DNA of 64,000 nucleotides from Periconia sp. R9002. Lineage: Eukaryota; Ascomycota; Dothideomycetes; Pleosporales; Periconiaceae. The notes under the pieces are model-generated. The model did not search any database. It saw only the letters and a program-made list of their open reading frames with translations, and had not been told where the DNA came from. Location: the NCBI GenBank assembly GCA_023627715.1, contig JAMAHW010000088.1, positions 1 to 64,000 on the forward strand, given 5' to 3'. Of this stretch, positions 12,064 to 24,499 are shown piece after piece (within the stretch, counting starts at the first letter, position 1; each line of letters opens with the position of its first letter). Made by a program: the position numbers and the translations under genes.

Positions 12064-13638
12064 ATCGGACAAGAGAGGAATGCAGGAGGAGGAAGGGGGG
12101 GAGAGGAGAGGAAGACGCTTTCTTTCCACGAGGATGGGTGAGAGTGTGTGTTGGATAAGACAACAATGGAAAACAAAAGGCTGAAACACACGACGGTGAG
12201 GGTTCGAGGGGACAAGCAACGTGGGGAGAGACGATCACTGGCAGACAGGCAGTGTGGGATCTGCGAGCCTTTTGAATGTGAGTCTGACACTGGGGACACC
12301 CGTCCAGGAGGCTTCCACGAAGAGTAATGATGAACGCGGCCGGGGTGGCGATCGCAGGACGGTTCCTAGTAGGTGCCGTAGAAGTGGACCACCGAGATTG
12401 ACTTTTGGACCCTGCCTTGGGCAGATGACGGAGTGGCAGTGAGCTCGAGCGTTTCAAGTGGGCAGCGCAGAGTGTGGAGAAGAGCAGCGGTATAGTAGGG
12501 CAAGCACACAACGGGAGCGGATCGGCCAGATGCGGCGTGCGTATGCCGGGCTGCAGATGAAGGGGAAAGAGGGATGGATGGATGCCAGCGAAGTACTGTA
12601 GACTTGGTGCACAGGCAGAGTGGTTGATTTGTTGTTGATTGTTGTTGTTGATGATGACAGCTGGTAGAGGAGGCAGGTAAGAGAGGAAGCAGTTAAGGAT
12701 GACAACGGGCACCAGCAACAAAGCAGTAAAAGATTCGCCGTCGGTTGAGCAAACGAGGATGGAAGAGGAATCGAGCAGCAGCAGTAGATGGAGGATGGTT
12801 TGGGATTGAGCGAGGATTGGGGGGGCAATAAGTGTTGATCAGCGGACAGGACAGCAATTGGGGAGACGGGCAGGCGGACAGATAAATTTCGGTTTTGGGG
12901 GAGTTACGTCGTTTTGCCTCAGCAAGCCAGCCAGCGACTTCATCATAGGCTGGCGGGCCAAGCAAGGCCAAAACAGAGCGGGCAGGCGGGCAGGGCAGGG
13001 CAGGCAGAGGATGGATGGATTGGATGGCTCAAGCGTCGTCGTGGGTTACCACCCCCTCCCACCACCCATCTTTTGCTGCTATTCCCCCCCAGTCACCCTC
13101 TTCTTCTCCTCCTCCTCCTCTCCTCACCGTCACCGTCACCACCACCGGCCGCCCAAGAGCGAGCGAGCGGCCCCTGCCCGTACCCATACCCCTGCCCTGC
13201 CCGCCTGCCTGCACCCCTGCCCATGCCAGCCAGGCTGCACTGCACTGCTGCATCGGTCCGGGGTGACCCTTGCGCGGGTGACCTGGTCGCCCATTTCGAG
13301 GCTGCTTTAAGCCCGCCCGCATTGGCCTTTTTATTTTTATTTTTTTATTCATTCAATTCATTCATCCATTCTTCTTCTTCTTGTTCTTGTCTGGGAAAGG
13401 GAAGAAGAGTAAGAGTACCCACCCCCCACGCGCGCTAACTAGTTAGCATTCAAAGTATCTGTGTACGAAAGGTACACGCGTTCGCGTACGTTTTTTTGGG
13501 TCCTGTTTAATTAGTCTTGAATTTGGTACACCGTAGGTATGAGTACCTTGAGGGGGTGAGGGGAAAAGACGAAATTCGGATATCCACAGCAACCGGCGGG
13601 CGGGCGGAGGGGCAGTACTACTGAACTTGACTTGCGCT

Positions 13639-13657
13639 GTACTGTACTGTACTGTAC
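13639..13657. repeat. (GTACT)n microsatellite
   Basis: Almost four perfect tandem copies of the pentanucleotide GTACT in the gene-poor stretch. Confidence 0.85.
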
Positions 13658-16600
13658 GGTATAGTGTACATGTGCTGTACATCTGCACTTGTCGAAGCCA
13701 TCCATCTTCATCAGCAATACTTGTTCATTAACAAGACAGGCCCGCTAGCAGCCTCGCGGGCCACCTCGCACCGAACCATGGATCATTCATGGAGGGTCCC
13801 CCTATTCCATTCCATGCATCCATTCCATTGATTGATTGATTGATTGCATGCTCACGACTCTCTCTCTCATCACATGGTCCCAATGCAGCCATGCCCCTCT
13901 CCACTCTCACCTCCCCTTGGATAGCCTTTTGGCCCAAACTTTAGCAGCACGCCAGCCCCGTTGCCGCTTCGAGCGCTTGGCTAGCTGCAGAAACCGCCTT
14001 CAGCCAGCCTGCCTAACCGCTTTGGCAACCATAGCATTCTTTTCATCTTGCCAAGTGGCAGCGCTGGGAGATTGCAGCCTTTATTCTCCGGCTCAGCTGA
14101 CGGCTGCGGCGGCCGTGCGAGATCCACCTTTTCGCAACGGTCCCGTCCACTCACCTCACTCATCTTGAACCACCTTCAAACCTCGACTCGACCAGAGAGA
14201 AAAAAAAAAAGGCGCCATCTGACTGTGCTCCCCCTTCCCCTCTACTCCGCTGCCTGACTAGCTGTAGCTGCTACTACTACTACTGCTATTGTCTACCACC
14301 ACCGCGGACCGGCGGGAGACCAAATCCCCTACCATCGTACGCCTTGTTACCTGCCTGTGCAATGCTTCTACCGTGGAGGCACCGAAGCGACGGACCCATG
14401 CGGCCCATTTTGCCGTGGTAGAGTTTGCAGTATTCGGTCCGCTGCCAGAAGCATGCACACACACACACAGACATTGCATCCACAAAAGGAGAAAATGACA
14501 GGAAAGAGAAATCATCAACAAACTGCTTCCATCTCTCCCTCCCCCTCCGCGATTGCGCAAGGCGACTCGAAAACTCGCTGGTTTCTTACTAGCTTCAGGG
14601 CCCGCCTCCCCCCTAATGCTCTCCCGCCCCGTAGCCAAAATGCCTGCCGTCCGTATACAATAGCTCCAAGTAAGTATAGCGGCCAAGTGCTTGTTGTTCA
14701 TGCTGTATGGAGTGGATATGATTATTGGGGTGGTGGTGCCAAGTGAATGGCGTCCCCTGAGTCGCAGACGGGCACCCTGACGGGCAATCAAGCAATGGGC
14801 AGGCGTTTGATCGCCGTCCACTTTTTGCTTTGAGGGCACTACCACACAAGCTTCACCAGCGGGCAGTCCAAGCGCCAGTCACGAGCCGGGGTTCACCCTC
14901 ACGCTGTCATGCCGTTCAACTGACAGCCCGTCCGCCCGCCAATGGCGTCGCCCTCCCTCGGCTTTAGTGCTGAGCGAGACGGCTCACCACGGTCTGCTCG
15001 AGAGATAGCACCAATACCTACTGTACATGTACCTCTACGGTATCCCACCATACCTACTCTACTGCAAAGACTGACAGTACAGCACACTACGCTGCAGCTC
15101 GGTGCGGTGCTGTGCGGTGCTGTGCGGTGCTTTGCATGGATGATGACCGTGGTGCGCGACATTCCGCGCCTCCGGCATGCACCTACCAAATCAAAAAGCC
15201 AATACCGTGGTATCCAAAGGGCATGAGGCAGCACACAAGATGGATTTGGGGTCGCCGACGAGCACAAGTGGTAGCTAACTGTAACTGTGCACGTTCGCAA
15301 TAGCGCGTGGCCGGCGGGTGGTGGGCCCGACCACGACTGACTGACATGCCAGCCAGTACCATAGCCGTCGAGGGCAGACAGATGACGTCGAAGCAGCAGC
15401 GTGTCCGGTAGGCAGATGGATGCTCCAGGCGGTTGGATCGCACAGTTCCTGGTGCTATGACGAAGTGCTGTCTTAGGAGAGAGGGGAGGGTCATAATGGC
15501 CGCTGACAGCGACTCTTTGCAAATGGCAGCTGCGATGGATGCCAATGTCGTCACTCCTAATCGGCTCCGCTCTTGGCTGACGCTACCGGCCGCTGATTGG
15601 ACGAGCGTGGACGCCATGTGGGGCCCAACCGTTCGGTCGGCTCTCTCCATCTCACTGCTGAGTCGTCCATCGTCATTGTGCATCTCCCGTTCCTCGGACC
15701 CTGGCTGCCAACGCCGTAGGGCCTGAAGCCGGCACCGAGACGACTGCTCGCTGTTTTTTCATGCCTTCGGCTGCCGCTTTGCGATGAAACCGAGAATGGA
15801 ATCTTCTTCGTCATGGGGGGTCCATGGATAGCATCATCCTGCATCTATTTTCATGTCCATGTGTGCTATTATCATTGCTGGCTGGTGAGCGGGCACCTAC
15901 CTGCTTCACTTGCACCTGCAGTAAGTATGCGGCGGGCGGATGCGTGGCGCTGGAAATGATTATTGACAATGTCTCTACTCTCTGTATTCACTCCCTCTCC
16001 GCAGTGGCAATTCAGTTACCGTATGAGTTGTTGTCCCCTCACCGCCTGCCTCCAACGGCCCTGAGTGGCTGCCACTGGCCATGCTCAGGGCGGCCTTGCA
16101 TCTCGCACAGGTACTATGCCATGGATGGTGGATGGTGGATGGGGGTATCCCGCCGCCGAGTCAGGGATGGGCGCCCCTCTCCTTCGTTCATGCTTCCCTT
16201 TCTTCCTTTTTTCTGCTCTTCTGCTTTGCCATCTGCGCCGCCGGCTGCATGCAAACCCAGCACCTCTTCATGCAGGGCCATCGATGCCTGGCAGTTCCCG
16301 TCCTTGCGCGCGTGAGAGAGACACTCACTTTCCCACGGATTCATCGGCCATGTTTGGTGTTTCCCATCCAAGCCCCAGTAGGCTGCCTTTTTCGCTTGCG
16401 ACACACACACACGCCGCTGTACTCTACTTGTCCACAAACTACGTCAGCCCCTCCCCACGTCGCCAGCAAGACCCCGCCCCGCATAGCTTAGGAGCGCTTT
16501 ACCTGTCTCTTTTTCTTCATCTCTCTCATGCTTTCTGCAATTGCATTCGACTCCTCCTCCCCCCTGAGGAAAAACAAGACACTAATCCCGAAAAAAAAGG

Positions 16601-17776
16601 TTTGTCTTGGTCGGTGTGGTCTAGTTCCCCATGCAATGCAGCGCCCCCAAAGATTAAAACCGCCACCCACTACAAAGTGTGTATTTACTCTCGCAGGCAG
16701 GGTGCAAACCGCGTGCAGGTGCGCAGGCCCGCAGCGCATTGGCCCTTTCGGCACTCCGCAACATGGTTGGTGGACCCTGCATGTTTTGGTGTGCGTCTGT
16801 GCGTCTTCTTCTCCTTGCAACACCCCGGCACAAGGTGAGCAGCCCGTCGTCCGTCGTCAGCATCTTTTCGGCCTCCCTGGTAAGGAATGGGGCAAAAACA
16901 ACACCAACGCGAAACTCAGCCCGACGAGAGAGAGATAACGTGGGAGAAGGGACCTCTCGCTGTTTTCTTCTTCCTACATACACTACCTGTCTTATCACTT
17001 CCATTAAGACATATCCTCGTGCTGCAGCCAATCTTCCTTCACGTCCAATACCAAAAAACCTACCTTGGCATCTCTTTTCGGCTCACCCAAAAAAAAAAGC
17101 TAAGCCCGAAAGATCATGTTTGCGCCCGCCCCACGTTCCTGCTCGTGTAAGCTCTTTTTTAAAAAAAAATACCCATATCCCGCGCTAACCCGGGATTTGT
17201 GCACTTCGTTTCGAAAGGGTTCTAGTTATTCCCGGGACAGGTATCGTTTGAACTGACTGCGGCACGTGGCTTGGAATTTATTTGCCACCCAGTGCACGAG
17301 AGAGAGAGAGAGAGAGAAGGGGAGGGGATAGATGGGATCTGCCCTGCCCAGGGTTTTTTGATTGTTCGCATGATTTTGTGGATGATTGGATGATTGGAGT
17401 GGATTACTTCCTTTCTTTCTTTCTTTCAAAGATTGTGTGGTGATGGTCTCGCTATGCGAGAAGGTATGTATCTACATGTATGTAACGTACCAAAGGTGCA
17501 AATTACAACCTTCAAACGGGTATCAATGTAGCAAGCTTTCATAAAAAGAAACACACATATGCAAATCACCGTACAAAAACCATACCCTCCCTCTTTTACA
17601 AAAAAAAAAATAACAATCTAAAGTAGATACATAGGTAATAACCTACATATTCTTGCGTTTTTACTTCTAAACAATCTCATCCAATCCAATCCATCTTATT
17701 CACTTATGAACCTTGGTATTAATCTATTTATTATACATATACATCTAGCTAGCTACGCCACCATCACTGCAAGAAA

Positions 17777-17798
17777 AGAAGAAGAAGAAGAAGAAGAA
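17777..17798. repeat. (GAA)n microsatellite
   Basis: A run of about seven GAA triplets on the plus strand, in sequence without genes. Confidence 0.8.
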
Positions 17799-19943
17799 AA
17801 CGAAAAAGTCATACTACATGTACAATACACTACCCACGATACTCTTATCGACTAAGCACAACAGCAACAGTAATAGTTAAAGTACCTACACCTGTGTGTG
17901 TGGCATATACTTACAATTATCCTTCCTATCCCCCTAACCTCTACATGTTGCATACCTACAAATAACATGCAGAGGAAACAAATAAACCATCCTATAGGTA
18001 GGTAGGTACATACACACACCCCCATCCGTCCTGGCTAACGTACATTCCTATCTTTTTCCAATCTCTCTCTCTCTCTCTAAAGATACTAAGCTACTAACTA
18101 CTCTACCCTACCATTACAGACATTAATGTCATACATATACACGTATCACTCTTTCACAACAACCTTTTTACAAACATCTATTTACCCTTCTTATTTTCAA
18201 ACCGGGGGGGGGGGGGGGCTAAGGCAAAAGCCTAGGGTAGTAGTATACGTAACTATTTTCAAGCGTCTACAACTTCATATACACGTTATCTCTACGTTCT
18301 ACATATATACATCTGTCCCCCCGGGCCATTCCTCCCTCTCCAGGTGATGAATGAAGAGGAAGGGGTTGGAGGGGGGGATGATAAAATGGTACATGAACGA
18401 GAGATAAAAGTGTACATACACGAGAATGTCTGGAACGTTGACTCTTAGACTGGAAATTGCCTGCCTTACGGACATTGTTGTTGAAACATATCAGTTCTCC
18501 CATAAAGAACACGAGGCGAAAAGATATTGTTTCAACCTCGTACATTCTGTCGAGGGCATGAAGGCCCCAGCACAGCACAGCACTGGACAGATGTAGTATA
18601 CATAGAGTGGGGACTAACTGTATGATGTCTTGCATTGATTTTTTGGGTAGAAGTTTAGGAATAGAGGATGGGTGTTTGGTAATGGATAGGTTGGCGGTAG
18701 GGATTCCAAACCCCCAAACCGCATCTCTCCTTTTTTCCTTGTCTTTTTTTGTTGACTCGAAGTTGCGTGATTGCTTCTCTCCATCTACTTTCGCGTCTCC
18801 CTTCGTCCTGCCGTACTTTTCCGGAAGAGCTTAGGCTAGGGAGTCTGCGCTTGGCCCACCCTACGCAGAGCACTCCCACGTGCGTTCGCGGTCTCGGGTG
18901 TGGATCCGATCCAGTTGTTCGACACGAGACAAGACAAGCAAGACGAGATGAAGCAGACGTCGCATAATCTCGGCGAAACAAGCCTTTGAGCAAAGCAACC
19001 GCCAACAACAACACGTTCCAATTTCCCCCCCCTCTCTCCACCTCCACTCTAAGGCTAGTCATACTAGTTTGGGACCTACCGGGTTAGCGGGCAACCACCA
19101 CCCTTGAACACCAATGACAAATACTTCTCTCTCGCGCCGTTGAACCACCCACGTCCCTTTTCTCCTAGCGTGAATGCGTAATAAAACAACATTGGCAGCA
19201 AGCTACGGAGCTCTGTGTCCGCCGCGGGGAAAATCATCGTGTTACAGCGTGCTAGTACAGCCACGACTCGATGGTCGACGCGCAACAAACATCGAGAAAT
19301 TAGTCGTGGTACATGAGCGTTCGATTTGGGCGTGGGATGGGGATCGAAGGTTTGATTTGGCGTACCCCATCGAGATTACGGTCTTTGTTCATAGCGCGCG
19401 ACGCCGCAAAATTAAAGTGCCAATCAACGGATACGATTGAAATCTGGTAATGGCCAAATTGCTGACCATGGACGGAGTTGAGAGCGTTTACTCTGCTGCT
19501 ACTGTCGGCCGCCCCAAGATTTGTTTTTTGGCGCAAAAACTCGTGTCGATTTTGGAGAGTTCCCCTCCCCAATTTTCATCTCGCAAGCCGCGCTAAACCC
19601 AGACAGGCAGAGCGCAGCACTGCAACCAATCCAAAGTGAGGCGGCCATGGTCGGCGACCTCGAAATCGCTATCATTTCCAAGCATCTTGTATAATAGCTT
19701 CGACCCGTTCCCCGGGCAGAAGCAGACACACATATTTTCTTTTGGACCTTGGTCTACCAGGCGCACTATTCTTTTCAAATCATGCGCCTACGCCCTTACT
19801 CGCATGTACGTTCGCGCTAGCACGAGCGAGGAGGTGCAAAAGCGGCGGGCCAGCGGTGCAAGGTTAGCGAAATGCGCGACTCCGCAAATGGTAGGTGCCT
19901 TTAATACATACTCCTTTTCTCACGCAGCGGAGAGAAATGGGCA

Positions 19944-22900
19944 TCAGGTAGTGGTACGGGTCTGGGATGTCGCAACGACTGTCTGTTGGCTGTCGCGGAG
20001 CCTGGTGTCCATCAGGGAGGGTCTCACCTTGGACGGATTACGCGTAATGCTGCGGCTCCGACTTCGGGATGGGGATTGGTGCTGTTGACGCGATTGACGA
20101 TTGCTGACAGGCTCGGCTTCTTTCTGCAGCTTCTGCACGTTCTCGTGGGTCAATGGCAGCTTGGGCACGCTGTCGAGGCCGTTGATCGAGTGCAGCAGGT
20201 CGGGCCCCGTCAACCAGAGCAGCTTGTCGTCGCGAAGGCTCGAGGCCATTTCTTCGGCGTGGATGCGCCTGAGGGCCCGGTCGCCATCGGTCTCGGAGGA
20301 TTTGGCCAAGGCGGTGTCGCTCTGGTAGTGGAGGCGGTCAAGCTGAGCTGTCAGTGCGGGAGACGCCGCCGTTTCAGATTTGGGCGGCTGAGCGATTTGC
20401 GGGAGGTGATCAGGAGGGTTTTGGGCAGTTGCGCTGGGGCCCGCATGCCTTGATGCGCCTCCCCGCAGATCTTGCTCGTTTGTGGTCGCCCGCGCCTTGG
20501 CATGCGCACGCTCCCTGCGCCGCCCCTCGATGGCCCATTTGACAACTAATCAATCAATCAACAAGTCAGCCCTCTCTTCTCGTACCGCTACCCCAAATGA
20601 AAGCAAATCAAACCCAACAGGGTGCGTGGCAAACACTTACGCTTCTTCTCCAGCACCTTGCCCTTGACCGGCTTCGCCAAGTAGTCCTGCAATACTCGTT
20701 CAGCGTCCATCCAAAGTAGCCATTATGGCTTCCACACTCACATCCATTCCCGCCTGCTGGCACTTCTCCCTATCCCCTTGAATCGCAGAGGCCGTCATGG
20801 CAATAATGGGCACGTTGCGGACCTCGGGCACCTGCTCAAACTCCGTTCGGATTGCATGCGTTGCGCTGTAGCCGTCGCGAATCGGCATCTGTATCCTCAG
20901 CGTCAGCCAGTGCGCCTCATTGTCGCGCCAATGTACTGTTATCAATGTCCCGTGCTCCAAGTACATGAACGAGGGGGTCCTTGCGCACCTGAACATCCAT
21001 GAGGATAATGTCTGGACGGGGACGGCTCGGCGACGGTTCCTGAGATAGGTAATCGAGCACCTCCTGACCGTTCCACACGGCGTTGACACTGAACTGCAAC
21101 TTTTTGATCGTTTTGAGCGCAATCTGCTGGTTGATTGGACTACACCGTGACCTGGTTAGCAAGGTTGGTCCTCGGCTGCCAGCACAGAGTGGCAAAACAT
21201 ATCCCCCTTGGTCGACTTACTTGTCTTCCACCACTAGGATGTGTATGTCCTTCCTCTTGCTTTCGGGTAAGCTCGTCAAGTGATCTGGTATGGTAGCATT
21301 CAATGATGGTGACATGCTCATCGGGTGCCCGTCTCCTCGACCTGGTCCTCCCCTCATGGGCCCATAGAGATATTTTGGTGTAAGCGGTGGGGTTTGGTCT
21401 TCCGCGCTGGAGCAGGATACCGACACATCTGACTGTAATCGGTCTGGAATGGATGCCAAATCGACCAGAGGTGAGCCTTCGTCTTGATAAGGCGCACGGT
21501 GGAAAGGGATCGAGAATGATGCTGTCGTGCCTTGCCCGAGTATAGACTCCAATCCAATGGTGCCTCGCATCAGCTCAACAAGCTACCTATGCTTTAGCTT
21601 TATACTATACTGTCATCGTAAAAACCAAACTCACGTTTTTGCTAATGGTCAATCCCAGCCCCGTACCACCGTATCGTCGCGCCGTACTAGAATCTGCCTG
21701 GCTGAAAGGTTGGAATAGGCGTTTGCGTACTTCTTCCTCTATGCCTATCCCAGTGTCTTCCACAGTAAAACATACCGTGACTGTCTCTTTACTCTCCTGC
21801 GTGATGGACACGTTTAGTCGCACATGCCCTTCACTTGTGAATTTGATGCTGTTGGTCAAAAGGTTCGTAAGGATTTGTCGTAAACGTCCCGGGTCACCCA
21901 TGACTCTCAGGTCATTCTCCACGTCTGGCTGGATGAAGCTCTCGTAGGCAATGTTTTTCCGTTGAGCCGCAAAAGACATCATCTTGTTCACGTCCCGAAG
22001 CACAACAGATAGACTGAATTGCACCTCCTCCACGTCCAGCCGACCTGATTCCACTTTCGAAAAATCTAAAATGTCATTGATGACGGTGAGTAACCCATTC
22101 GCCGACCGTTGGATATTTTCCGCGCATTCCTTTTGCTCTCCATCCAGGTCCATATCCAGCAACAGATCACTCATTCCAATGACTCCTGCAATCGGGGTTC
22201 GGATTTCGTGGCTCATGTTGGCGAGAAACTGGCTCTTCATCCGGCTCGCCTCTTTTGCCGCCACAGCGTTCGCCACCAGCCTGCTGTTTTCCTCCTCTTG
22301 CTCCTTCAATTGTATCTCCCTCTGCCGCAGTTCGGTGACGTCCGTCGATACTCCAATGACTCCATCGATGAACGTTTCCCCTTCCACCCCTCCCACTCTT
22401 GACTGGCTTAACAAGGGCACAAGCCGCGTTCGATAATATCGTCCATCTTCGGCAAACTTCTCGATCAGCTCAGTCTGAGCTTCGCCGCCCAAAATCCCAT
22501 CAATCGGTTTTCGCCAGTGTTCCATACCACCCAGATATTCGAATACGTTTTTCCCAATCGCATCATGGTTGTCCGCACCTGGTTTTCCCCCTTCCAGCAG
22601 AGTTATCTCTTTCTGTCTGTCTACGGCCCAGAGCGTCACCTTGGCGTGTTCAATCACTCTTAGTAGCTGAGCTTTGGTCTGCCGTGCAGCTTGGCGAGCC
22701 TCGACAAGGTCGTGAATATCCGTGCAAGTTCCAAACCACTTCACAATTTTTCCGTCTTCATCATGAAACGGTAGAGCCCGCCCCAGCATCCAGCGCCACG
22801 TGCCATCATAGCGTCTCGCTCGATATTCGGTGATGTACTCCTCTCCGGTTGCCAACGATCTCAACCAGCGTTTTGACGTTGCGGGCATGTCTTCTGGATG

Positions 22901-24499
22901 GAAAACGTCTTGCCATCCTTCGCCCAATGACTCTTCGAGCGTCTGTCCAGTGTAATCATACCATCGGTGGGAATACCAGTCGTGAGAGCCTTGGGGGGTC
23001 GTTGTCCAGACCATCACTGGCATGAAGTTGGCAATATATTCGAACTGCCGCTCGTTTCTTTCCACTTGGGCTGCAATCTTATTAGTGTACTCGGTCACAT
23101 CTTTGAAAACAACAATGCCGCCCAGGAATTCCCCAGTCGTGTCGTGCAGTACGGTCTCGCCCGTCACATCAAAGACGTGACGCACACTAGTGGCAGGGTG
23201 TCGCATTCCCACGCGACGACTCTCTAATCGTTTCTGGCTGCGGCATACTTCTATGATGGGGAATTCGTCCACCTCTAGTTCTCTCGAAAAGTCTTCCGTG
23301 TAGATGGTGAACTGGCTGAGAAATGCCCGCTGTTCAGCCATGCTGTATGTCTCTTCCTTGGAAATATACTGTAGAAGGGCTTTGTTAGGAAGACCAAATG
23401 ATTCGTCTTTCCACATGGCTACACATTGGTCAGTAACAAGGTCACGTGTAAGGGGTTGCTCATTCACAAACCATAGGCAGGCATGTTGATGGAGTTCAGA
23501 ATGGCGTCCTTCATTTGAGATGCTTTCTGGAATATAGAAGCGGTTATCGCTACATCACGCTTGGCCTTGAGGGGAGGGCCACGCGGGGGAAACTCGGCGG
23601 GTAACGGGTTAGGACTTGTCATTTTGGAAGTAGAATTGGACCTTCGATCGGAAGAGGAACTTGTTGAGCTGCGTGATTTGCTTAGGTTAAAACTTGTAGC
23701 TGTCCTAGTCACGAATCGACTCGAAGGACGCGAATTTTGCGGCGACTCTGTAGGGTGTGCGCTCGTGAACGTCAGGGTAAAATATTGAGTATTTTCAATG
23801 CTCCACACTGAGATGATGAGCGTAGCTTGGAGCGCATGCTCATGGGTCATTGATTTGCTCGATCGTGGCCCGCAGCGAGCGCCATCGCGACTATAGGGCA
23901 ATACGACCACATCAACGGAAACATCGCGTACCACAGTCCTCGACAAATTCGTGCTACTTAACTTGGGCAATTTGACTGGCGTTTCGAAAGTGGTCGGAGT
24001 AGTCCCACCACTTCCATGGGGTTTGTCTTCACCATTACCTTCTGGCGTATTGAAACACTTGCCCGAATCCTCCAGCACCGAGTTCAGAAAATCCTGTTCA
24101 GATAAGCGAAAGGAGGCATGAGGGATGCTGCGAGGTGTAAGATACCTCCCAAGACACCAAAAGTGGGGACCCGTTTTGCAATATGTCGATGCCGAGCTCC
24201 GCCATGCCCTTGCCTTCGAGCGCATCGCTGACGGTGATGCCGCTAGTGGCTGTGCATTCGAATTCTATACCCAACAGTCGTCCCATGGCTTCATTGGCCA
24301 ACACGACCGTCTTTTGGGCAGACAGGACCAGCAGAGGAATGGGCAGATACTGCAGGGCGGTGAGGGCAGCCATGGTAGGGGATGGGGTAGACGAAATGGC
24401 CAGGGAGAGGTCCTCGTCGCAGCCGTTGATTGAATTCGAAGATGCATCCGCGTCTACCATGTCGAAGTAATCGTGGACTGCAGGCTCGGGTGGCGCCAT
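19944..24499 (-). CDS. PAS-domain hybrid histidine kinase
   Basis: A sensor kinase of 1355 aa with its own receiver, feeding the Ypd1-type phosphorelay. The eight minus-strand exons are 24499-24146, 24093-23472, 23418-21635, 21582-21221, 21139-20989, 20888-20742, 20686-20641 and 20545-19944. A degenerate PAS (LTALQYLPIPLLVLSAQKTV) lies near residue 45. A clear PAS/PAC spans about 450-580 (HRWYDYTGQTLEESLGEGW), and a third PAS-like unit follows before the kinase core. The H-box SQFLANMSHEIRTPIAGVIG carries phospho-His at about 729. The N-box is GRLRQILTNLLTNSIKFTSE, G1 is VEDTGIGI, and F/G2 is PFSQADSSTARRYGGTGLGL. The receiver runs HILVVEDNPINQQIALKTIK, IILMDVQMPIRDGYSA with phospho-Asp at about 1089, PIIAMTAS and DYLAKPVKGK. 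About 200 residues of Ser/Arg-rich tail follow the receiver, which is longer than usual. The third exon alone encodes most of the PAS and kinase core. No transmembrane segment is visible, so it is probably cytosolic. Confidence 0.92.

Larger units (their letters stand above)
12064..19943. other. 7.9 kb gene-poor stretch upstream of the C2H2 gene
   Basis: I find no exon set with family motifs on either strand. The first ~2 kb next to the C2H2 start is CT/GA-biased like a long leader. Simple repeats include a GATT tetranucleotide run near 13826-13845, a GTACT pentanucleotide run at 13639-13657, a 10-nt tandem motif near 15106-15134, GA/CT runs at about 17287-17307 and 18061-18078, a GAA run at about 17777-17798 and a G run near 18205-18218. 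Frames of 100-250 codons exist but are Cys/Arg/Pro-rich, differ by frame without conservation clues, and coincide with skewed composition. Long 5' leaders and enhancers of developmental regulators would be one explanation. Confidence 0.45.

Noticed and set aside
11501..12721. 406-codon open frame on minus overlapping the C2H2 gene
   Set aside because: It is the shifted frame of the C2H2 coding exon extended into its CT-rich leader. Its translation is Ser/Pro/Leu-rich with no motifs, while the overlapping frame carries the zinc-finger protein.
14258..17188. Several open frames of 100-257 codons on both strands in the gene-poor stretch
   Set aside because: They overlap each other, are Cys/Arg/Pro-rich, have no splice-linked partners and no family motifs. 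They follow the skewed composition of the region.
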